A DNA stretch of 35,325 bases from Gammaproteobacteria bacterium UBA6968 (GTDB lineage Bacteria > Pseudomonadota > Gammaproteobacteria > Pseudomonadales > Azotimanducaceae): positions 1 to 35,325 of the forward strand of contig DJYW01000179.1 in NCBI GenBank assembly GCA_002450255.1. Reading direction: 5' to 3'. Below the pieces are notes generated by a model. That model did not search any database and was not told the origin of the DNA. It saw only the letters and a program-made list of their open reading frames with translations. Positions within the stretch are counted from its first letter, which is position 1, and each line of letters begins with the position of its first letter. Below are positions 1 through 8,822 of this stretch, one piece after another. The position numbers and the translations under genes were made by a program.

Positions 1-23
1 CCAGCCCAGCCCAGCCCAGCCCA
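1..23. repeat. Short tandem repeat of a CCAGC unit
   Basis: The window opens with four consecutive copies of the 5-base unit CCAGC followed by a partial copy. It is cut by the window edge, so its full length is unknown. No function can be assigned; it is a simple pentanucleotide microsatellite in apparently non-coding DNA upstream of mrcA. Confidence 0.7.
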
Positions 24-362
24 AGCGTTCAGAGTAACCATTGAATCGGGTACCTGAGAGGCTCCAAACCCAAACCAATGCCGGTTAAATCTGCATTTGG
101 CGTACGCAGTGAACCCTGAAAAACATCGGTTATCGCGGGCTTTCGAGAGGCTCGTAGATTTAAAATTTGCAGCGCGTTTGCAACGGAATCAATTGTTTAA
201 CCCGATCTGTTTGTATCGATGCACGGCAACGAACGCAGCCGGACGCGTTCATTTGAGTGCCGGGACTGAGTCAAATCGGGGTTTCCGCGCAGGCGTTATT
301 GCGCTATTCATTGACTCGGCTATGATTCATCGCCTATCTCAGCAGCGCAGCAACACATCGCA
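1..362. other. Non-coding region upstream of mrcA
   Basis: No convincing gene is visible. An 89-codon frame with a TTG start at 97 runs to 366 but has no recognisable protein features. Weak sigma-70-like elements for mrcA can be proposed: TATGAT at 321-326 with TTGCGC at 299-304, or TTGACT at 311-316 with a poorer -10 near 335. Neither is strong enough to call with confidence. In related genomes pilM is often divergent from mrcA and could lie just outside the left edge. Confidence 0.4.
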
Positions 363-2924
363 GTGACCGCAACACCACCCCGCAACCGCGTTCTTAATTG
401 GATTAGGGCACTACTTAGCCTGTTTTTTGCCGGTATGTTTGGTAGTGCCGCAGGCCTAGCGGGGGTGTTTCTTTATCTCGATCCACAAATCCCCGAAGCC
501 GCTGAATTCCGCCAGGTAAAACTGCAAACCCCGCTTAGGGTCTACGCAAGCGACGGTGCGCTGATCGCAGAATTTGGCGAACGACGCTTGATCCCGATTA
601 GCCTGAACGAGGTACCCGAGGACTTTATCAACGCCTTACTCGACACCGAGGACAAGCGCTTCTACGAACACAACGGCATAGACTATATTTCGCTTGCCAA
701 CGATATTATTCAGCTCGGCGCCAACGCGCTAGGCATGGACACCTCTGTTGGTGGCGCCAGCACCATCACCATGCAGCTCGCCCGCAATGTTTCGTTTAGT
801 CTGGAACGCCGCTTTTTACGCAAATTTAAAGAAATGCTGCTGTCGCTGAAAATCGAACGAGAGCTAAGCAAAGACGAAATTCTCGAGCTGTACATTAATT
901 TGGTTCCCTTTGGGAAACGCGCATACGGCGCAGAAGCAGCAGCAATGACCTATTACGGCAAGTCGTTGCGCGAACTGAATCTACCGCAATTGGCTATGCT
1001 TGCCGGTATTCCGCAGCGGCCTGAGGCAGGCAACCCGATCAATGGCCCTGAGTGGGCGCAGCGTCGCCGCAATCAGGTCCTTTCGCGCATGCGCGCACAA
1101 AATTCGATTACCGAGGCGGCTTATAACGAAGCTCGCAATGCGCCGATTACCGCAAAAGTCTTCGCCCGACCATTAGACGTGCCGAGCCCTTATGCCGCGG
1201 AATGGGTGCGACGCCAGGCACTGCCTGACATTCCCGACCTGTATACCGGCGGTTACTCAATATACACAACCTTGGATAGCGCTATGCAGCGCGAGGCCAT
1301 TGCGGCGCTGCGCCGCGGGCTAGAAAGCTACGATCGGTTGCACGGCTATCGCGGCGCAGAAGCCAGATTGCCAGAGGCGCTGCTCAAACAACTACCGAGT
1401 GCTGCAATGGAGCCTGCTGCCACTCCGCTTAACACAGAACTCACCACCGCGGTGGTCGATATTTTGCAAAACTATGCCGATTACGGTGAGTTAGTGGCCG
1501 CCGCCGTTGTGAAAGTTGATCAAGCGAGCGCGGCAGTGCTCGACAAGCGAGGCCAAACGCATGAATTACTTTTAACCGATAGCCGTTGGGCAAGAGCCTA
1601 TATCGATACCGATACACGCGGTTCTGCGCTGAAGGGACTCAACGATGCGCTTGCCGTCGGCGACATTATTCGCCTCCGTTGGGACACTGGCAAAGAACGT
1701 TGGCTGTTATCACAAAGCCCAGACATTCAGGGCGCTCTGGTCGCACTTGACCCAGACACCGGCGGTGTCAAAGCCATAGTTGGTGGCTACGACTTTTTCG
1801 CTAATCAGTACAATCATGCTATCCAAGCAGCACGCCAACCCGGTTCCGGCTTTAAGCCGTTTGTCTATTCCGCCGCACTTGCTAATGGCGTAACGCCAGC
1901 TGACATCTTCTTGGACGCGCCACTTGTCTTTGATGACGATAATCTTGAGTCGCAGTACCGCCCGCGTAATGACAACAACCGCTATAACGGACCAACCCGA
2001 TTACGCGAAGCGCTATATCGTTCAATCAACCTGGTTTCTATGCGTGTCCTGCTAGAAGTAGGCGCAGGCGCAGTGCTCAGACATGCTGACAACTTCGGTT
2101 TCAATATCGAAAATTTCCCTCGCAATACGCAGCTTGCGATAGGCGGTGGCACTATGGCAGTCGCGCCGATAGAGATGGCGAGGGCCTATGCCGTTTTCGC
2201 CAATGGCGGCTATTTGATCGAACCCAACATTATTGATCGTATCGTCGCGCAGGACGGCACAGTGGTGCGCGCTAATCAAGCCCCATTGGTTTGCGAAGAC
2301 TGTTCAAACGACGCGGCGCAAACGGCAGCAGTTCGTTCCGCCTTAGACCGTTCTACCATTCAAATCGATCCGCTAACCAATCTTTTTAGTCGATCAAGTG
2401 ATCAAGTAGAGCCTCAGGCTACACGTCCGAATGCCAATCGGGTGCTGGACGAGAGTCATGCTTTCATTATGAATTCAATGCTGCGAGATGTTGTCCAATA
2501 TGGCACCGGACGTCGCGCCAAAGCACTGAAACGCCGGGATATAGCCGGTAAAACCGGCACCACAGACGATGCCGCCGACACTTGGTTTAATGGCTTTCAT
2601 CCGCAGTTGGTCACCAGCGTGTGGGTAGGCTTCACCGATCAATTGCCGCTCGGTCGAAACGCTTACGGCTCAAACGTACCGCTGCCTATTTGGATCGATT
2701 TCATGGGCGACGCGTTGCAAGACTACCCTGAGGTTGAGCTTCCGTTGCCGCCAGGCATAGTAAGCCTGAAGGTCGATCCGCGCACAGGCAAAGCCACAGC
2801 CCCAATGGATCCCAACGGAATATTCGAGTATTTCCTTGCTGAAAACGCGCCGGAGATGCCGGATGCTGTCGACTTAGGTAATGACTCACAAGATGCTGAA
2901 GTAAAGGCAATTGACTTATTCTGA
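363..2924 (+). CDS. mrcA: Penicillin-binding protein 1A (class A, bifunctional glycosyltransferase/transpeptidase)
   Basis: PBP1A polymerises lipid II into glycan strands and cross-links the peptides in the periplasm, anchored in the inner membrane by one N-terminal helix (about residues 12-38). The glycosyltransferase 51 domain shows EDKRFYEHNG with catalytic Glu96, then GGASTITMQLARN near 130-142 and the KIERELSKDEILELYIN segment. An OB-like insert follows (about 320-440). The transpeptidase domain has the SxxK motif with nucleophile Ser495 and Lys498, SIN at 554-556 and KTGT starting at Lys730. The length of 853 residues is normal for the family. The start is GTG at 363; no strong ribosome binding site is seen, but later starts would remove the membrane anchor. 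It is transcribed towards the M48 protease gene, 67 bases away. The assignment is secure. Confidence 0.96.
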   Translation: MTATPPRNRVLNWIRALLSLFFAGMFGSAAGLAGVFLYLDPQIPEAAEFRQVKLQTPLRVYASDGALIAEFGERRLIPISLNEVPEDFINALLDTEDKRFYEHNGIDYISLANDIIQLGANALGMDTSVGGASTITMQLARNVSFSLERRFLRKFKEMLLSLKIERELSKDEILELYINLVPFGKRAYGAEAAAMTYYGKSLRELNLPQLAMLAGIPQRPEAGNPINGPEWAQRRRNQVLSRMRAQNSITEAAYNEARNAPITAKVFARPLDVPSPYAAEWVRRQALPDIPDLYTGGYSIYTTLDSAMQREAIAALRRGLESYDRLHGYRGAEARLPEALLKQLPSAAMEPAATPLNTELTTAVVDILQNYADYGELVAAAVVKVDQASAAVLDKRGQTHELLLTDSRWARAYIDTDTRGSALKGLNDALAVGDIIRLRWDTGKERWLLSQSPDIQGALVALDPDTGGVKAIVGGYDFFANQYNHAIQAARQPGSGFKPFVYSAALANGVTPADIFLDAPLVFDDDNLESQYRPRNDNNRYNGPTRLREALYRSINLVSMRVLLEVGAGAVLRHADNFGFNIENFPRNTQLAIGGGTMAVAPIEMARAYAVFANGGYLIEPNIIDRIVAQDGTVVRANQAPLVCEDCSNDAAQTAAVRSALDRSTIQIDPLTNLFSRSSDQVEPQATRPNANRVLDESHAFIMNSMLRDVVQYGTGRRAKALKRRDIAGKTGTTDDAADTWFNGFHPQLVTSVWVGFTDQLPLGRNAYGSNVPLPIWIDFMGDALQDYPEVELPLPPGIVSLKVDPRTGKATAPMDPNGIFEYFLAENAPEMPDAVDLGNDSQDAEVKAIDLF

Positions 2925-2991
2925 GCTAGGCTTGCCTCGCCAAAATCTAAGTGGCTGACTTGCTCCCCAGCGGTGCGAACGCAATACTGTG

Positions 2992-4404
2992 TTATTCAAT
3001 CACTTTGATACGGTCACCTGCGCGGGGCTCGCCATAGGGATGGTGGCCATTGATTACGCGTAAGACCGCTTCGGCATTGCTTTTGACGGGTACGAAACGG
3101 GCAAGCTCAGCGTACGTGTCACCAGGCCTAGCCTCTATAATTTTTATTTTTTGATTATTAACTAGACGTAAATCGTCAGCGGTCATCGCCCGAAACGACA
3201 TCACTGCGTCGAGAAACGCTTGCGCAAAAATACCAGCGTCGCCGCCCTGCTTTAGTTCTCCATTGAACAAGAACACACCGCCATCCTTATACACCACCGC
3301 AATTTGGCGAAGCTCTGTGGCGCTGCCGGCAACCGTCTCGATAGTCGCGATGTATCCGGGATAAGGTCCAACGCGAATCTCCGCACCATCTTTGAGATCA
3401 TCGCGACGCAATGTTTTAGTTAGATATTGTTCTGGTGTTTGCGTTTCGGTTGGCGATGCCGAGCGCCGCACCGACATTTTGCCAGGGCCCGCTTTGCCAC
3501 TGGCTGTGCGTTCAATCGAATACACCTCTGAGGACGAGGCTTGGACATCCCAGCCCTCTGGAAAGGCAACGCGCAGGCGTAACGCACCGTGATAATAGAC
3601 GCCGTCCTTGACCACGCCGGTGGACGATTCATCACCGTACGCCAACCCGTCTACCATCGCATAGAAATCCCGCTCTGGCTCAGCCAGTTCGGCAGGCACC
3701 AGAGCCTGGGACTGATTCACTAATTCGTTGAGGCGTTTGTTGTGTGCGGGGTGGCTGCCCAAAATGCCGTGGTAAATAGTCGGCGTGTTTAACACTGTTT
3801 TTTGGAAGTTGTCGTGATCGCGGAGCATTTGGATGCTGTCTAACAACGCGCGCGGGTTGTAGCCCGCGCGCAAAATCAAATCGGTGCCGATCTCGTCCGC
3901 TTCCAGCTCGTGCTCCCGACCATAGCTGGCCAGCGCCGTTTTTGTGACTGCACTCGCGAGTCCGTATGAAGAACTAGACCCCGTCGCGAAGGTACCTAAG
4001 ATACCGGCTAGTTTACCGAGCCGGTTACCAGTAACCGATTTTCCTACGTGGTTGCCAATAACGTGGCCTATCTCGTGACCCAATACTGCAGCCAGTTCAT
4101 CTTCCGACTGGAAAAAAGCCAAAATGCCGCGGGTCACAAAAATATAGGCGTCAGCTGTGGCCCAGGCGTTGACCATGGGCTGATCAACCACGACGAAAGT
4201 ATAGGTTTTGCCGGCGTCCGAAGATTCCGCCAAAAGGCGTTCGCCTATTTCAGTAACGTAGTTTTGCCAGCGCTCGTCGGGGTAAATAACGCCTTTTTCG
4301 AGCAACTCGTTGTAAATCTCAGCGCCCTTACCGGCAGCAGCAGAGCCCGCCCAAGTGACGCTCAAGATCGCCGCTACAATTAGCAGCGCACGGCGAATAC
4401 GCAT
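2992..4404 (-). CDS. Exported M48-family zinc metalloprotease with C-terminal LysM-like domain
   Basis: This is a periplasmic or envelope metallopeptidase of the BepA/LoiP-like M48 group, a family linked to outer-membrane and envelope quality control. With the start at 4404 the protein has 470 residues and begins with a classical signal peptide ending near AGSAAA. The zinc site is HEIGH (His110, Glu111, His114), with the third ligand in the ELEAD motif around 166-170. The last 50 residues, beginning near PGDTYAELA, resemble a LysM fold and could bind peptidoglycan. No TPR array like that of BepA is apparent. The frame extends upstream to 4545, but the extra 47 residues would bury the signal sequence, so the inner ATG is preferred. 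It converges on mrcA. The natural substrate cannot be deduced. Confidence 0.85.
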   Translation of the reverse strand: MRIRRALLIVAAILSVTWAGSAAAGKGAEIYNELLEKGVIYPDERWQNYVTEIGERLLAESSDAGKTYTFVVVDQPMVNAWATADAYIFVTRGILAFFQSEDELAAVLGHEIGHVIGNHVGKSVTGNRLGKLAGILGTFATGSSSSYGLASAVTKTALASYGREHELEADEIGTDLILRAGYNPRALLDSIQMLRDHDNFQKTVLNTPTIYHGILGSHPAHNKRLNELVNQSQALVPAELAEPERDFYAMVDGLAYGDESSTGVVKDGVYYHGALRLRVAFPEGWDVQASSSEVYSIERTASGKAGPGKMSVRRSASPTETQTPEQYLTKTLRRDDLKDGAEIRVGPYPGYIATIETVAGSATELRQIAVVYKDGGVFLFNGELKQGGDAGIFAQAFLDAVMSFRAMTADDLRLVNNQKIKIIEARPGDTYAELARFVPVKSNAEAVLRVINGHHPYGEPRAGDRIKVIE

Positions 4405-4606
4405 TCTCCGGACAAGTCTGCTTCCGGTTTCGACGCAAACCGCGTGATTGCCGCTTTGAAGGATCTTTTTGGGGTGCGGATTGTTCATATCTGGGCTCGT
4501 AAGCATTAACGTTGTTTCGTTCACGAAGGTGGCGTTACGACGCAAATTGGCGAGCGTTTTGACAGCGGTGTTGGCTTGTCGCCCGTCGCAACTGACTTTC
4601 GGTTCT

Positions 4607-4674
4607 GTCTTTTTATTTCTTTTTTTATTTCTTTTTTTTTCTATTTCTATTTCTTTTTTTGGGTTTTCTATTTT
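4607..4674. repeat. Low-complexity T-rich pyrimidine tract
   Basis: Nearly 70 bases are T and C with only a few A and G, built from blocks such as ATTTC and runs of 7, 9 and 7 T (the 9-T run is at 4632-4640). It lies 200-270 bases upstream of the M48 start. On the sense strand of that gene it would be a purine-rich leader or promoter-proximal tract. Homopolymer runs of this length are slippage-prone. Confidence 0.85.
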
Positions 4675-5040
4675 GCCGCTGCTTTCAGACTGTCGATGCC
4701 TGTCGCTCTGTTTAAGCTTTAGTTGTTGCTGACCGCTGAGTATTACCTATTTCTCAGTGAGATTGCAGCATGTCTGCCGTGATGAAAACCTGAACAATCT
4801 CCGCGCAGATCAAGGTCTTGCGCGACTAGCAGCTCAATGCAGGAATAGATAACACTTTGGAGCAGCCGGATTGGTGGGCGATTAAGGCTTTTACTTAAAA
4901 GCGTGCTGCGTTTAACAAGACAGAAGCTTATGGACTACGACAATCAGCGGTTAACGCGATGCAAAGCTCGTTTAATCCAAGTTTTGCCTGGCTTTTGTGG
5001 CTTTATAGAGGGCTTGCGCTTTACGCGTTATGTCCCTTAA

Positions 5041-5068
5041 TCCCTTAAGTTGACTGGACTTCAAGGGA
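5041..5068. other. Imperfect hairpin downstream of rpmE
   Basis: The inverted repeat pairs TCCCTT (5041-5046) with AAGGGA (5063-5068) and AAGT with ACTT inside it, with a single bulged C and a 7-base loop. It lies about 45 bases beyond the rpmE stop codon and could mark the end of the rpmE transcript, but there is no U-run on either strand, so a classical intrinsic terminator is not supported. Confidence 0.3.
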
Positions 5069-5111
5069 CCGAACAGAAGTGCTTAGCCCCTACGGTCGAG
5101 CGGTAGCAGAG

Positions 5112-5333
5112 CTATTTAGTACCGGTCGCTGTACGGCTACCAAAACGTTTGCGATAGCGTTCAACACGGCCGCCAGAGTCTAGAATCTTTTGCTTTCCAG
5201 TGTAAAACGGGTGGCACTTTGAGCACACATCAACGTGAAAATCTTCGCTGAGGGTAGAACCTAATTCGATCACATTGCCGCAGCTGCAGGTTGCCTTCAC
5301 TGTGTTATAGGTCGGATGTATTTCAGGTTTCAT
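5112..5333 (-). CDS. rpmE: 50S ribosomal protein L31 (zinc-binding type)
   Basis: L31 is a small protein of the large ribosomal subunit that helps bridge the subunits. The 73-residue product starts [12 protein letters not shown] and carries four zinc-ligand cysteines at 16, 18, 37 and 40 (CSC and CSKC), so it is the zinc-containing C+ paralogue, not the zinc-independent YkgM type. The frame stays open upstream to 5522, but the ATG at 5333 matches the family N-terminus and the upstream residues do not resemble L31. It is divergent from priA, an arrangement common in gammaproteobacteria. Confidence 0.95.
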   Translation of the reverse strand: MKPEIHPTYNTVKATCSCGNVIELGSTLSEDFHVDVCSKCHPFYTGKQKILDSGGRVERYRKRFGSRTATGTK

Positions 5334-5752
5334 AACAATGCTCTGTAGCGCGTTAATTGGGCGGCGAAGTTTACCAAAGGCCGTCCGCTTAGCAAGACCC
5401 CTGAGGGCACATTCTAGCCAGACATCCAGCACTGTTTTCCTGCCTCTCGCAACAGGAGTAGGAGACAGGGCAGCGAGAGAGCGAGCCGCGCAAACAAAGC
5501 CAGACCGGTCTTGGTGATCCACACTTCCTCGTCATTCAAGTTACATCCGAACACGCTTCTTAAATTACCCTGGTAATCGCCCGACTCGCCATGCTGTGGA
5601 CGTGCACCGGCCTTAACGATGGTAGCCGACCCGCCACTGTAAGCAGCAGTACGAGATGCTGAGAGGGTTTAGAGGAATCTTTCAGCGATAACGCACGACC
5701 TATTGCCTAGTTGATGCTAGTTTCTGCCACCTTGCAGCCCCTAGAATGCGTT
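5334..5752. other. Divergent promoter region between rpmE and priA
   Basis: About 420 bases separate the two divergent genes and must hold both promoters; I cannot pick out a convincing -35/-10 pair. The region contains an isolated stretch resembling the core of the cobalamin riboswitch at 5628-5642. The upstream extension of the rpmE frame through this region is judged non-coding. Confidence 0.4.
5628..5642 (+). other. Isolated match to the conserved core of cobalamin riboswitches
   Basis: GACCCGCCACTGTAA matches the most conserved stretch of cobalamin riboswitches. A short CGGC/GCCG pairing (5608-5611 with 5625-5628) lies just before it, and a CAGCA/TGCTG hairpin (5644-5648 with 5657-5661) just after it. 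The rest of the consensus is not found, including the B12 box with its AGGAGACC-like segment. It may be a decayed riboswitch or a chance match. The downstream gene, priA, has no link to cobalamin. Confidence 0.2.
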
Positions 5753-7933
5753 ATGCAGAAGCCAACTTCGCAGAGAGTGATTCAAGTAGCCGTACCAAGG
5801 CCGTTACCAGAGGTATTTGATTATGCGCTGCCGGATGACTCACCTGTGCCTGCCATCGGCGCTCGGGTGCAAGTCCCGTTTGGTCGCGGCGAGGTGATCG
5901 CGATATGCGTAGCGAATGATTTAAGTGACTCGCCACACGCGCTGAAACCGATATCCACCGTGTTGGATAACGAGTCGATATTTGATGATCACCTCATGGC
6001 CTTAGCAAGTTGGCTGTGCGACTACTATCACCATCCGCTTGGCGAGGTGCTGAGCACCATGCTGCCGACTGCTCTGCGCAAAGGTGCAGCACTGAGTCTG
6101 GATGAAATCGATTGCTACATAGCAACCGACCTTGCGACTAATCCCGAGACAGGTCTGAGCCGTGCGCCGCGCCAAGCTGCGCTGCTGGCTTTCATTAAAG
6201 AGCGTCAATCGGTGTTGGGCGAGGACATCACTGCGGCGGGTTATGACCGCCAATTGCTGCGCGCGCTTGTTGATAAGGGGTTCGTATGCCGACACCAACC
6301 CACGCCGAAACATCATGCTGAATCGCCGCTGGAAGCAACTTCAGAACAAGCGGTTGCAATTGCCAGCGTGATTAAAAACTGGGGCCAATTTAACGTCGGG
6401 TTGCTAGAGGGGGTAACTGGCAGCGGCAAAACCGAGGTTTATTTGCAGCTGATCGCTCACGCCTTAGCACAGGGCGGCCAAGCATTAGTACTGATTCCGG
6501 AAATTTCTCTGACGCCGCAGACCCTTGAACGGTTTGAACGCCGCTTTGATGAGGTCGGCATGCTGCACTCAGAGCTCACTGATCGGCAGCGCCTACAAAC
6601 CTGGATGCATGTCGCTCAAGGTAACGTTCGCGTACTTATCGGCACTCGATCAGCCGTATTCAGTCGCTTTCACAACTTGAGCCTAATAATCGTCGATGAG
6701 GAACATGACAGTTCCTATAAACAACAGGATGGATTGCGCTATTCAGCGCGAGATGTTGCTGCTAAACGCGCCCATCAACTAGGCATACCGCTGTTGCTCG
6801 GTTCGGCGACACCGGCGCTAGAATCGCTGAACAACGTCGCCCTGGGCCGCTATGCGCACTTTAATCTGCCCAACCGTGCAGGCGGTGCCCGGCTACCCGA
6901 TTATCATCTAATCGATATGCGTGGCGAAAAAACCGAAGCAGGGCTATCGCATCCATTGATCGCGGTGATGCGAAAGCACATTCAGGCTGGCGGCCAGGTG
7001 CTGATCTATCTCAATCGACGCGGATTTGCGCCAGTGCTGCTTTGCAATCAATGCGGCTGGCAAGCTAAGTGTTCTGCTTGCGACGCGCGGTTGACACTGC
7101 ATCGCTCACCGCCTCATCTACTCTGCCACCATTGCACGCTTCAGTTTCCTAACCCGCAGCATTGTCCTAGCTGTGGCAATGGCACTCTGCTCGCGGTTGG
7201 ACAGGGCACTCAACGAGCAGAGGAGGCCATTCATCTGCTATTTAAAGAGGTGCCCGTTTACCGAGTAGATCGCGACAATCTGCGTAGTCGCTCTAGTTTT
7301 CAGGAACAGCTAGATCGCATTCACAGCGGCGACCCGTGTATTTTGGTCGGAACCCAGTTACTGGCCAAGGGACATCACTTTCCGGGCGTGACGCTGGTTG
7401 GCATTATCGACGCAGACTCCGGGTTATTGAGCTCGGACTTTCGGGCGCCAGAACGCACCGCGCAGATCATCGTTCAGGTAGCAGGTCGTTCTGGTCGCGC
7501 GGAAAAACCCGGCGAAGTCTGGATACAAACCCTGCAGCCGGATAACCCGGTTCTCAAAAAACTGCTAACAGAGGGTTATCAGGAATTTGCCAAGGCAGAG
7601 CTGCAATCTCGCCAGTCAGCAGAACTGCCGCCGTTTGCAGCCATGGCTATTATTCGCAGCGAGGCTCATGACAAACAGCTGGCCATGGACTTCCTGACGC
7701 AGTGCAAAACCCATTTAGAGAACACCCGAACCCAGCAGAACCTAGCTGGCACGATGCTCCTCGGCCCCGTCGCCGCGCCGATTGCCAAGGTGGCGAACCG
7801 GTTTCGATTTCAGCTGATGTTGAATGCGCCGCAACGAGCACACCTGCACCGTTGGTTGAAAACCTTACAGCCCGAAAGGCTACCGCGCGGTTTACGTTGG
7901 TCTATTGATGTCGATCCTTACGACGCATTTTAG
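5753..7933 (+). CDS. priA: Primosomal protein N' (PriA replication-restart helicase)
   Basis: PriA recognises stalled or collapsed forks and reloads the replisome; it is an ATP-dependent 3'-5' superfamily 2 helicase. The N-terminal DNA-end-binding domain (about residues 1-100) starts VIQVAVPRPLPEVFDYALP. Walker A is GVTGSGKTE with Lys226, Walker B is the DEEH box in IIVDEEHDSSY, and eight cysteines in CxxC pairs between about 430 and 480 bind two zinc ions. The helicase C-terminal lobe has GTQLLAKGHHFPGV and QVAGRSGRAEKPG. At 726 residues it is of normal length. A longer frame from a TTG at 5711 exists, but the ATG at 5753 fits the family N-terminus. argS, often next downstream, is absent here. 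Confidence 0.96.
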   Translation: MQKPTSQRVIQVAVPRPLPEVFDYALPDDSPVPAIGARVQVPFGRGEVIAICVANDLSDSPHALKPISTVLDNESIFDDHLMALASWLCDYYHHPLGEVLSTMLPTALRKGAALSLDEIDCYIATDLATNPETGLSRAPRQAALLAFIKERQSVLGEDITAAGYDRQLLRALVDKGFVCRHQPTPKHHAESPLEATSEQAVAIASVIKNWGQFNVGLLEGVTGSGKTEVYLQLIAHALAQGGQALVLIPEISLTPQTLERFERRFDEVGMLHSELTDRQRLQTWMHVAQGNVRVLIGTRSAVFSRFHNLSLIIVDEEHDSSYKQQDGLRYSARDVAAKRAHQLGIPLLLGSATPALESLNNVALGRYAHFNLPNRAGGARLPDYHLIDMRGEKTEAGLSHPLIAVMRKHIQAGGQVLIYLNRRGFAPVLLCNQCGWQAKCSACDARLTLHRSPPHLLCHHCTLQFPNPQHCPSCGNGTLLAVGQGTQRAEEAIHLLFKEVPVYRVDRDNLRSRSSFQEQLDRIHSGDPCILVGTQLLAKGHHFPGVTLVGIIDADSGLLSSDFRAPERTAQIIVQVAGRSGRAEKPGEVWIQTLQPDNPVLKKLLTEGYQEFAKAELQSRQSAELPPFAAMAIIRSEAHDKQLAMDFLTQCKTHLENTRTQQNLAGTMLLGPVAAPIAKVANRFRFQLMLNAPQRAHLHRWLKTLQPERLPRGLRWSIDVDPYDAF

Positions 7934-8149
7934 TCAGTGCAAACGCTAGGTTAACCCGGCAAATTGGCTAAGCCACCGATTCAAACCGACGGATTGATAC
8001 AACTATTTTCCTGTTTAACCTGTGTGTTTACTTAGATCATTTATTGGCTTCATTTACTGCCGCAGCGCCATCCGCTGAGGCAAAACCATGTATTATAAGA
8101 CATCGTCAAACAACAACAGACTCAAGCCACTACAGCTTTACTTGAATCT

Positions 8150-8710
8150 ATGCCAAAAGACTTCGCGCGCAAAACAACTCGTCCGGCACCTAAAAAATCC
8201 GCTCAGCGGAAACGCCGCGAAACGATTACGCCAACCAAACAACGGCTCGTGTTTCACGCGCCCAGCTTTTCGTCGGGTTTGGTAGTCGGCGCCTTGGTCG
8301 TCATTTTAATTGCTTATGCACCGGAAATCGTAGAGCAAAGCGTTGGGCCGCTGGAAACGCAGGAGAGTGCAACGACCAAACAGCCACGCGTTAAATTCGA
8401 GTTTCCGCAGCTGCTCAGCCAAAGCGAAATAGCTGCCGATCCCAATTCATACCAAGTGCCGGAACCAAAGGCGAACCAAACTTTCCGTATTCAGGCAGCG
8501 TCGTTTAGAAACCACGGCGACGCCGAAAAGCTCCGCGCTCAATTGCTACTACAGAATTTACCGATTCAAGTAGACAAGATGACTATCAAGGGTCAGGAAT
8601 GGCATCGTGTTGTTGTAGGCCCGTTCGAGCGTCGCGTCGAAGCGCAACGAGCTATGACCAAATTACGCGAACAAAATCTGGCGGCCATCTGGCTGGGTCA
8701 GACGGGTTGA
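8150..8710 (+). CDS. SPOR-domain protein, FtsN-like
   Basis: This 186-residue bitopic membrane protein has a basic cytoplasmic tail (residues 1-40, rich in Lys and Arg), one transmembrane helix (about 42-60) and a periplasmic linker. It ends in a SPOR domain (about 108-186) beginning [21 protein letters not shown], with the typical [19 protein letters not shown] segment. SPOR domains bind denuded glycan strands at the septum. The topology and the position directly before hslV match the ftsN-like gene of Pseudomonas relatives, so a division role is likely. It is short for FtsN, and I do not see the essential FtsN helices, so the gene symbol is withheld. A 216-base gap without an evident gene separates it from priA. 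Confidence 0.85.
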   Translation: MPKDFARKTTRPAPKKSAQRKRRETITPTKQRLVFHAPSFSSGLVVGALVVILIAYAPEIVEQSVGPLETQESATTKQPRVKFEFPQLLSQSEIAADPNSYQVPEPKANQTFRIQAASFRNHGDAEKLRAQLLLQNLPIQVDKMTIKGQEWHRVVVGPFERRVEAQRAMTKLREQNLAAIWLGQTG

Positions 8711-8822
8711 GATACTGCAATATGTGCCAACGCCCGTTTCGTCCTGCCGCGCTGGTGAACACCATCTCCCGCGCCACAATCACAGAGCATGCTCACCCGC
8801 TAGAAATAGGAGCAGCATAGTT

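Larger units (their letters stand above)
4405..5111. other. Intergenic region between the M48 protease gene and rpmE
   Basis: About 700 bases hold no convincing gene. It includes a T-rich pyrimidine tract at 4607-4674 and a hairpin at 5041-5068. The M48 gene must be transcribed from within this region, on the minus strand. Frames here, such as the one spanning 4469-4732, are low complexity and translate the pyrimidine tract into strings of Phe, Leu and Ser. Confidence 0.5.

Noticed and set aside
97..366. 89-codon plus-strand frame before mrcA
   Set aside because: It begins with TTG, has no ribosome binding site or recognisable domain, and runs into the mrcA start; treated as non-coding.
5334..5522. 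N-terminal extension of the rpmE frame (63 residues)
   Set aside because: L31 begins at MKPEIHP; the extra residues have no family counterpart and lie in the divergent promoter region.
8138..8175. Heat-shock sigma-32 promoter for hslVU from CTTGAA near 8141
   Set aside because: No CCCCAT-like -10 follows at a suitable distance, and the element lies at the start of the SPOR gene.
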